DNA of 5,210 nucleotides, taken from Nitriliruptoraceae bacterium. Lineage in GTDB: Bacteria > Actinomycetota > Nitriliruptoria > Nitriliruptorales > Nitriliruptoraceae. The stretch lies in assembly GCA_007120565.1 (NCBI GenBank), contig SKNK01000252.1:1-5210 (forward strand), in the 5' to 3' direction. The number at the start of each line of letters is the position of its first letter. Within the stretch, counting starts at the first letter, position 1. Positions 1 through 5,210 of this stretch are shown here, piece by piece. Both the position numbers and the translations under genes were made by a program. Below the pieces are notes generated by a model. The model did not search any database, was not told the DNA's origin, and was given only the letters and a program-made list of their open reading frames with translations.

Positions 1-1413
1 GAACGACACCGTCGCCACCTCCAGGGTGAGGCGCGGCAGGGTCGGCCGATGGCGCGCGACGCCGCGGGCACGCTCCGGGCTCTGACGTCGCGCAACGGTG
101 ACGGCAGCGAGGGGGATGGCGAGCAGGCCGACCAGGGCGATCCCGGTGCCGGCGAGCAGCGGGGAGGTGGAGACGACCGCGGGGATGTCACCGAGGCCGG
201 ATCGACGCGTCGCGAGCTGATCGAGGACCGGCCGATGCATCGCCCAACCGGCCACGACGGCGAGCAGGACGACCGGTGTGGCTTCCAGCGCCATCCGGCC
301 AGCGATGCGCGACAGGCGAGCACCGCGGGCACGGACCAGACCGATCTCGTGACGTCGACGCTCGATGAGCAGTCCGGACGCCGCGAGCAACGCGCCCAGA
401 CCAGCTCCCAACGTTGCCGCCACCAACAGGTCCACGAGGGCCTGCGCGGCCTCGGAACGTCGGGAGAACCGGTCGATCAGGTCGACGAGCCCCGTGCGCA
501 GACGGGTGTCGAGCAGCGACGGGTCCACCGACAAGCGCGCGATCGCCTCTTCCGCCTCGACCGCCCACTCGGCGTCGAGTCGCTGGGGGTCGAGGCGCAG
601 GCGCACCACCGTCTCGGGTGCGAAGTGGGTCGTCATGGCCTCGCGGCTCAGCAGCCGGATGCCTTCGGCGTCGGTGAGGAGCCCCGCGCGGACCGCGCGG
701 GGTTGGTCACCTGCCTGCTCCTGGATGATCGCCGTCAACTGGGACTCGACCAGCAGAGGCGCATGGTCCCACGCAGCGGAGCGCGCATCGAGCGGCGCGT
801 AGGTGCCAACCACTCGGATGGGAAGCGCCCGTGACGGGTCGACGACATCGGGGGAGATCCCGATCCGTCCAGCTTGCAGCTCGTACTCCGAGTCGACCTC
901 GACCCCCAGGTCCTCGGCGATCCGTTCCTCGACCATCACCTCGAGCACGTCTGACGATGCCGTATCCGGCGAGCGGCCGTCGATGAGCCTCGTCTCCGCA
1001 TCGAAACCCGACTGGGTGTGCAGGGAGATGACCGGCGCGAACCCCGCCGGTTCCGAGGTCACCCCCTCACCGACGAGCGAGGCGCCGAACCCCTCGAGCT
1101 GAGAGATCTCGGTGTGCTGGTAGACCCAGCTCTCGCTCATCACGTCATCGAGGGTGGCCGGAAGCGCGGCGAGCACATCGGCGTACTGCTCCTGCGCGTC
1201 GGGTGGCTCGACCAGACCGGTCCGTGTCGTCCGGGTGACGAGCAGGTCTCGGTCGAGGTACGACGCAGACGCCACCGACTCCCGGAGTGCGCGATCGTCG
1301 AGGTGGTGACGGAGCGCGTCCACCACCACGGTGATGCCGAGCAACGTCGCGACGAGCAGCCCGATGAGCAACCACGGGCCGAAGAACGCACGGAAGCGCC
1401 GCCAGGTCGCCAT
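1..1413 (-). CDS. Second FtsX-like ABC transporter permease (3' end cut off by the window, 471 codons visible)
   Basis: The frame from ATG at 1413-1411 is open without a stop for exactly 471 codons to base 1, so the protein continues beyond the window. It begins MATWRRFRAF, followed by a helix at about 13-33, an extracytoplasmic domain at about 34-325, a helix at 326-350, and the FtsX coupling segment ERRRHEIGLVRARGA (351-365). Helices follow at about 378-392 and 416-441. The last visible stretch, RHRPTLPRLTLEVATVSF (454-471), resembles the lead-in to the linker helix of the upstream permease (about 424-444). The second half is therefore probably present outside the window, giving a protein of perhaps 900-1000 residues if complete (inference). 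GGAGG (1422-1418) lies 4 bases before the start, and the start overlaps the upstream stop as TGATG, so translation is probably coupled. It most likely pairs with the upstream permease in one transporter. Whether it is full-length cannot be judged from here. Confidence 0.9.
   Translation of the reverse strand, partial: MATWRRFRAFFGPWLLIGLLVATLLGITVVVDALRHHLDDRALRESVASASYLDRDLLVTRTTRTGLVEPPDAQEQYADVLAALPATLDDVMSESWVYQHTEISQLEGFGASLVGEGVTSEPAGFAPVISLHTQSGFDAETRLIDGRSPDTASSDVLEVMVEERIAEDLGVEVDSEYELQAGRIGISPDVVDPSRALPIRVVGTYAPLDARSAAWDHAPLLVESQLTAIIQEQAGDQPRAVRAGLLTDAEGIRLLSREAMTTHFAPETVVRLRLDPQRLDAEWAVEAEEAIARLSVDPSLLDTRLRTGLVDLIDRFSRRSEAAQALVDLLVAATLGAGLGALLAASGLLIERRRHEIGLVRARGARLSRIAGRMALEATPVVLLAVVAGWAMHRPVLDQLATRRSGLGDIPAVVSTSPLLAGTGIALVGLLAIPLAAVTVARRQSPERARGVARHRPTLPRLTLEVATVSF
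682..702. repeat. Perfect 9-bp GC inverted repeat (hairpin) inside the second permease gene
   Basis: CCCCGCGCG (682-690) and its exact reverse complement CGCGCGGGG (694-702) are separated by three bases. On the coding strand this encodes PRAVRAG (residues 238-244) in the extracytoplasmic domain. The stem is entirely G-C and would be very stable in mRNA. No T-run follows on either strand, so it does not look like an intrinsic terminator. It may simply follow from the GC-rich codons for Arg, Ala and Pro. Confidence 0.5.
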
Positions 1414-1424
1414 CAGTCCTCCCC
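1411..1424 (-). promoter_or_regulatory. Translational coupling junction and ribosome binding site between the two permease genes
   Basis: On the minus strand the sequence reads GGGGAGGACTGATG. The TGA (1415-1413) ends the first permease and the ATG (1413-1411) starts the second, sharing one base. The Shine-Dalgarno-like GGGGAGGA sits inside the last codons of the upstream gene, with its GGAGG core 4 bases before the ATG, a slightly short spacing. This arrangement decides the start of the second permease and suggests re-initiation by the same ribosomes, which would keep the two subunits in similar amounts. Coupling is inferred from the geometry. Confidence 0.8.
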
Positions 1425-4400
1425 GATCCGCAGTGCGCCGGCGCTGACCTCGCGACGCGCCCGCCGCACCACCAGAGCCCCGAGCACGACGGCGGTGACG
1501 AACAACCCCATCGTCGGGAGGACGAAGGGCCCGATCGAGAGGTCCGCGACGGGCTCGGGGACCGGCACGGCTCCCGTCGAGGTCATGATCAGCGAAGGCC
1601 CCATGGTGATCGCCACCCCAAGGCCCACCCCGATACCGGCAAGCACCCCGAGCCCAGCGAGCAGCCCCTGTTCCACGACCAAGGCACGGGCCAGGGACGG
1701 AGGCGATGCGCCGAGGATGTGCAGGAAGGCCAGTTCGCGTCGTCGCTGCACGGCCGTCGCGCGTGCGTCCACGATCAGCCCGAACGCGGCGAGCGCGATG
1801 GCCGCGACCGCGGCGGCCCAGAGGCTCTGGAGCACGCCGGTGCCCTGTGGGTCGTCCAGCAAGCGCTCGGCTACGGCCTGGCGGTCGCGGACGTCGAGAC
1901 CCAGGTCCACGGCAAGGGCGTCGAACTGTTGCCCGTGTCGTTCATCGATCCACAGCTCGTTCGGCATCGGCAGCCGGTCGAGCTGTCTCGCCCGGTGATG
2001 CGACAGCCACGCGAGGTCGACCGCAACGGCCGCCTCCTGTTCGGTGCCGGGGAGGGACGGCATCGTGTCGACGATCCTGACCACGACGTCCCCAAGGTCT
2101 ACCTCGGTCCCAACCATCTCCTCGCCACCGGCCGCCTGCAACGCGGCGTCCGTGAACAGCGCCGGCAGGACCGGAACCTCGACGTCCTCTGCAAGCAGGA
2201 ACGAGACCACCTGCGCCCCGTACCGGTCGATCTCCACCGGGAGCCGAACACGCCCGGGGGGATCGAGTTCGACCGTCAGTCGCTGCGGTCCCGGACGCCA
2301 GTCCGGGCCCCGGTCGAGTTCCCAGGATCCCGGCACGTCCAGCTCTTGTGACGCCCCGGTGCCCGTGTGGGCAACCAGGTCATCCAACTCCCAGACCGCA
2401 TCGTGTTCCTCCGGCGCCAGCGGCTCCAGGCTCCGTCCCGGGCGGTAGCGGAACTCACCCCGCACGCCGACCAGCGTCGTCGCCCCCTCGGGGAGGGCGA
2501 CATCGAACGCGTCCGACCCGTCGACCGTCGGCCTGCCGAGCGACACCGACGAGACCCGTCCATCTTCGGTGGCGACAAGGACGGTAGAGACGCCCGCGGC
2601 CATGACCTGCGCTTCTCCCTCCCAGGAGAGGGCCACGGTGCCGCTGAGACGCTCAGCCTCGTCGGGAAGCGGCAGACCCGGTGGTGTTGCGCGCCCCTCC
2701 CGGAGCGGCGCGAACGTCGCCGCGGCACCCTCCGGTCCCAGGTCGGCGCGCAGGTGCACCACCTCGTCCGTCGCCTGGCTCTCCAACGCCAGTAGGGGCA
2801 CCCGTCCGGCCCCACCGAGCAGCGTCCACGATCGCTCCACCGCCATCGCGGCCTCAAGCTGCGCGGTGTCCTCGAGGACTCGCCGTGCTACCTCGATGTC
2901 GCTGGGCTCGCCTTCCAAGCGGACATCCGCGCCGACCCGGTGCGCTGCCTGGTCGCGTTGGGATTGCTGCCAGGTCGCCGCAACGCTGGGGGCGAGCACC
3001 GCCGTTGCCACGGCGAGCACGAGCAACACCACCGGGCCCGCGTGGGGGCGGCGGTCCGCCTGCCACGCACCGAGCAGCATCGGGAACGCCTGCCCCCGCT
3101 GCACGACACGGACAACGGCACGCGTCACCAACGGGACGAGCCGCAACGCGACAACGGTCGCCGCCAGCACGGCGATGACCGGAGCCATCGTGAGCACGGG
3201 GTCAACACCGATACCACCGACATCACGGGGCACCACACCGGCGCCGTACTGCCGCAACTGCAGCCAGGCCAGGACGGCGATGACGACCAGAGCAACGTCG
3301 ATACCCGCACGCTGAAGGAGCGCCCCGCGGCGGGGCCGCGAACGTTCCTGCTGCTCCGCAACCCAGGTCCGTCCTCGCCTGGCCGCGGGAACCACCAACG
3401 CGACGGCACACGTCAGGGCCGCCGCGAAGGCCACACCCCAGGCGATCCCGGGTCCAAGTGCGCCGAACGACGCGAGATCTCCCGCCAGCTCCAGGCTCGC
3501 GTCGCCGGCGGTCGCATCCATGAACGCGACGATCCAGGTAGCGAACGGCGCGCTGAGGACCGCCGCCGGGGCCACCACGAGCAGCGCCTCGGCACCGGCC
3601 GCCCTGGCCAGCTGCCACCGGCTCGCACCCCTGGCCCGGAGCAGGGCGGTCTCACCCCGCCGGCCGGTCGCGAGCAGCCGGGCGAGCAGCGCCAGCGCGT
3701 ACACCGCGATGACCGCCAGCAACGCCGCGGGGAGCACCAGACCCGACCGTTGCACGACGGTGGACAGCTCCAGGCGCCCGGCCAGGTCGATCAGGTCCAT
3801 GCGCATCCGGGTCCCCGGCGCCCAGGTGGGGTCCTCGTCACGCTCGCGGATCATCTGCGCCTGGCGCTCTTCCCCCGCCCGGACCAGTTCATCCATCCCC
3901 GCGAGCGCAAGCTCGCTCGGGTCGGGCTGAGCGAGCCACAACAACGTCGAGGTAGCACGGAACCGGTCGAGGAAGGTGCCACGGTCGACGACCAACGGAC
4001 CCAGGTCACCAGCTGCCGAACGGCCGGCGGTCAGCTCCCAGTACGGGTCCGCGGGATCGTCCGCCGCCCAGACGCCGACGACCTGCGTGACGAACTCGTC
4101 CTGACGGACCCAGTCCTGCACCGCCACCTCGTCACCAGCACCGACCTCCAGCTCCGTCGCCACCGACTCCGGTATGGCGACCTGGACCGCAGCGTCCTCC
4201 GCGGTGTGCTCCGGCCAGGCTCCCTCGACCAGGCTGGCGTGCTCTGGCAGCTCCTCCAGGAACATGATCACGGTGTCCTGCTCCGCCTCCGGGAGCCGGT
4301 GACCGATCGCGCGACCTCCGGAAGACAGTGGCAGCCTGACCCCGGCGAGGTCGTCCTCGAGCAGGTCGCGCACCGCTGCGTCACGGTCCGCTGCTACCTC

Positions 4401-4604
4401 GACATCGCTGCCGGCGTCGGCGGTGACCAGGATCGTGCGCTCGTTGGACGGCGCCTCCGTGAACGCGGTCCGTATCGCCGCGATGGGTTGGAGCCACGCC
4501 AACACCAGGAACAGCGTGATCAAGGTCGTGGCCACCAGCGCCACCGCGGCGGCAGCGGTGAGCAACGACCGCGCGGCGGCGACGCGAGCGACGATCAGCC
4601 GCAT
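1413..4604 (-). CDS. Large FtsX-like ABC transporter permease (complete, 1063 aa)
   Basis: Membrane subunit of the ABC system. It begins with a basic N-terminus and a first helix at about 14-38. A first extracytoplasmic domain follows (about 41-286), then three helices near 287-312, 338-362 and 384-406. The cytoplasmic motif RRGETALLRARGAS (315-328) lies after helix 2 and is the conserved FtsX coupling segment. Helices at about 434-450 and 470-494 join the halves. The second half has a helix at 523-543, a large extracytoplasmic domain (about 545-922), a helix near 924-945, a second coupling segment RRRELAFLHILGAS (954-967), and helices at about 978-1000 and 1023-1046. That makes ten helices, matching two FtsX modules plus a two-helix linker. 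The ATG is 3 bases after the ATPase stop and has GAGGG 7 bases upstream, within the ATPase 3' end. The stop overlaps the next permease start. The protein looks intact, with no frameshift. MacB/LolCE-like export, lipoprotein extraction and mechanotransmission are all possible; the substrate cannot be read from the sequence. Confidence 0.94.
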   Translation of the reverse strand: MRLIVARVAAARSLLTAAAAVALVATTLITLFLVLAWLQPIAAIRTAFTEAPSNERTILVTADAGSDVEVAADRDAAVRDLLEDDLAGVRLPLSSGGRAIGHRLPEAEQDTVIMFLEELPEHASLVEGAWPEHTAEDAAVQVAIPESVATELEVGAGDEVAVQDWVRQDEFVTQVVGVWAADDPADPYWELTAGRSAAGDLGPLVVDRGTFLDRFRATSTLLWLAQPDPSELALAGMDELVRAGEERQAQMIRERDEDPTWAPGTRMRMDLIDLAGRLELSTVVQRSGLVLPAALLAVIAVYALALLARLLATGRRGETALLRARGASRWQLARAAGAEALLVVAPAAVLSAPFATWIVAFMDATAGDASLELAGDLASFGALGPGIAWGVAFAAALTCAVALVVPAARRGRTWVAEQQERSRPRRGALLQRAGIDVALVVIAVLAWLQLRQYGAGVVPRDVGGIGVDPVLTMAPVIAVLAATVVALRLVPLVTRAVVRVVQRGQAFPMLLGAWQADRRPHAGPVVLLVLAVATAVLAPSVAATWQQSQRDQAAHRVGADVRLEGEPSDIEVARRVLEDTAQLEAAMAVERSWTLLGGAGRVPLLALESQATDEVVHLRADLGPEGAAATFAPLREGRATPPGLPLPDEAERLSGTVALSWEGEAQVMAAGVSTVLVATEDGRVSSVSLGRPTVDGSDAFDVALPEGATTLVGVRGEFRYRPGRSLEPLAPEEHDAVWELDDLVAHTGTGASQELDVPGSWELDRGPDWRPGPQRLTVELDPPGRVRLPVEIDRYGAQVVSFLLAEDVEVPVLPALFTDAALQAAGGEEMVGTEVDLGDVVVRIVDTMPSLPGTEQEAAVAVDLAWLSHHRARQLDRLPMPNELWIDERHGQQFDALAVDLGLDVRDRQAVAERLLDDPQGTGVLQSLWAAAVAAIALAAFGLIVDARATAVQRRRELAFLHILGASPPSLARALVVEQGLLAGLGVLAGIGVGLGVAITMGPSLIMTSTGAVPVPEPVADLSIGPFVLPTMGLFVTAVVLGALVVRRARREVSAGALRIGED

Positions 4605-4616
4605 CGCCTAGCCCTC
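4602..4616 (-). promoter_or_regulatory. Ribosome binding site and 3-base junction between ATPase and first permease
   Basis: The minus strand reads GAGGGCTAGGCGATG. The TAG (4610-4608) ends the ATPase gene, three bases (GCG) follow, then the ATG (4604-4602) of the permease. GAGGG (4616-4612) lies 7 bases before the ATG and within the final codons of the ATPase gene, so it is a moderate Shine-Dalgarno match at normal spacing. There is no room for a promoter or terminator, which supports co-transcription of the two genes. Confidence 0.7.
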
Positions 4617-5210
4617 GCGCGCAGCGGAAGCGTTGGCGTCGTCAGGGTCCGCCAGACGGCCATCTCGCAGCGTCAACACGCGGTCCGCGAGGTCCAGCAG
4701 GGAGGTGTCGTGGGTTGCGACCAGCGCGGCCACGTCGCGGGAGCGGACGAGCGAACGCAGCATCTCCATGATCATGCGGCCCGTCTCGGAGTCCAGCTGG
4801 CCGGTCGGTTCGTCCGCGATGATGACCGGTGGATCGTTGGCCAGTGCCCGTGCGATCGCCACGCGCTGCTGTTGGCCACCCGATAGCTCGTAGGGACGAT
4901 GCTGAGCGTGTTCTCCGAGTCCGACGAGCTCGAGCAACATCATCGACCGCCGCTCGCGCTCCGCCGGGTCCATCCTGGCCAGGCGCATCGGTACCTCGAC
5001 GTTCTCCGCTGCGGACAGGATCGACACCAGCCCGAAGGACTGGAAGACGAAGCCGATCGTGTCGCGCCGTAGCGCGAGCAGTTCGCTCTCGGTGGCGGAC
5101 GTGATCTCCTGGTCCGCTATCCAAGCACGGCCCGCATCTGGCCGGTCGAGGCCGCCGATGAGGTTCAACAGGGTCGTCTTCCCCGCTCCCGACCGACCTC
5201 GGATCGCCAC
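4608..5210 (-). CDS. ABC transporter ATP-binding protein, LolD/MacB/FtsE type (5' end cut off by the window)
   Basis: This is the cytoplasmic ATPase that powers the two FtsX-like permeases encoded just downstream. Numbering from the first visible codon, the ABC motifs appear in order: Walker A GRSGAGKTT (5-13), Q-loop Gln57 in GFVFQSF, signature LSGGQQQR (109-116), Walker B VIIADEP with catalytic Glu134, D-loop TGQLD (136-140) and H-loop His167 in ATHD. No key residue is missing. The stretches LLNLIGGLDRP after Walker A and IGFVFQSF...AAENVEVP are typical of the LolD/MacB/FtsE subfamily that pairs with FtsX-like permeases. The first visible codon is GTG at 5210-5208, but Walker A starts only five residues later. 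Family members usually have about 30-40 residues before it, so the true start is almost certainly outside the window and this Val is internal. The gene ends in TAG, 3 bases before the next start. The family assignment is sound; the substrate is unknown. Confidence 0.95.
   Translation of the reverse strand: MAIRGRSGAGKTTLLNLIGGLDRPDAGRAWIADQEITSATESELLALRRDTIGFVFQSFGLVSILSAAENVEVPMRLARMDPAERERRSMMLLELVGLGEHAQHRPYELSGGQQQRVAIARALANDPPVIIADEPTGQLDSETGRMIMEMLRSLVRSRDVAALVATHDTSLLDLADRVLTLRDGRLADPDDANASAAREG

Noticed and set aside
682..702. The 9-bp hairpin as a rho-independent terminator.
   Set aside because: No T-run follows on either strand and it lies well inside an uninterrupted coding frame.
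49..834. A 261-codon open frame on the plus strand near the left edge.
   Set aside because: It is antisense to the second permease, whose frame is open with membrane helices and the FtsX coupling segment. The plus-strand product is Arg/Gln/Glu/Gly-rich without motifs.
1018..1998. A 326-codon open frame on the plus strand, crossing the junction of the two permease genes.
   Set aside because: It is antisense to both permeases, has low-complexity Arg/Thr/Ser/Pro-rich composition, no hydrophobic core and no ribosome binding site. It is a shadow of the real genes.
3322..3336. A 6-bp GC inverted repeat (GCCCCG / CGGGGC, 3-base loop) inside the first permease gene.
   Set aside because: It is short, falls in an Arg-rich cytoplasmic linker made of GC-rich codons, and is expected by chance at this base composition.
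2940..4886. A 648-codon open frame on the plus strand, antisense to the first permease and part of the ATPase gene.
   Set aside because: It starts at a GTG with no ribosome binding site, straddles two genes with clear family motifs on the other strand, and encodes an Arg/Gln/His/Gly-rich product with no recognisable domain. Long antisense open frames are expected in GC-rich coding DNA.
5208..5210. GTG at the right edge as the start codon of the ATPase.
   Set aside because: Walker A would begin at residue 5, leaving out the first strands of the nucleotide-binding domain. The codon fits better as the internal Val just before Walker A, with the real start outside the window.

Overview
The window is GC-rich throughout (roughly 70% by eye). 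Its codons end overwhelmingly in G or C, and its proteins are rich in Ala, Arg, Val, Leu, Asp and Glu. Together with the style of the ABC permeases this points to a high-GC actinobacterium (Actinomycetota). I cannot name a genus from this sequence.

All real coding content is on the minus strand and reads from right to left as one tightly packed operon fragment. At 5210-4608 is the C-terminal 200 residues or so of a LolD/MacB/FtsE-type ABC ATPase, with its start beyond the right edge. After a 3-base gap comes a complete 1063-residue FtsX-like permease at 4604-1413. Its stop overlaps the start of a second FtsX-like permease by one base (TGATG). That second permease stays open for 471 codons to the left edge of the window and is cut off there. 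It has no stop inside the window, so a search for start-to-stop ORFs can miss it. I translated it by hand from the reverse complement.

The three genes fit a single ABC machine: one soluble ATPase, presumably a dimer, driving two different membrane subunits. Each permease half carries a large extracytoplasmic domain between its first and second membrane helices, as in the MacB/LolCDE superfamily. The two permeases look like diverged paralogues, so a permease heterodimer is the natural reading. The substrate is not visible. No adaptor, lipoprotein, two-component system or biosynthetic gene lies inside the window to reveal it, and 'transporter' could equally mean a mechanotransmission device.

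There is no intergenic space beyond 3 bases, and no tRNA, rRNA, CRISPR, insertion sequence, promoter or terminator that I can support. The non-coding-type signals are the two translational coupling junctions and a perfect 9-bp GC hairpin inside the second permease gene. The window is mainly an ordinary actinobacterial ABC export-type locus. The points of most interest are the asymmetry between the two permeases and the large, apparently beta-rich insert in the second extracytoplasmic domain of the first permease.
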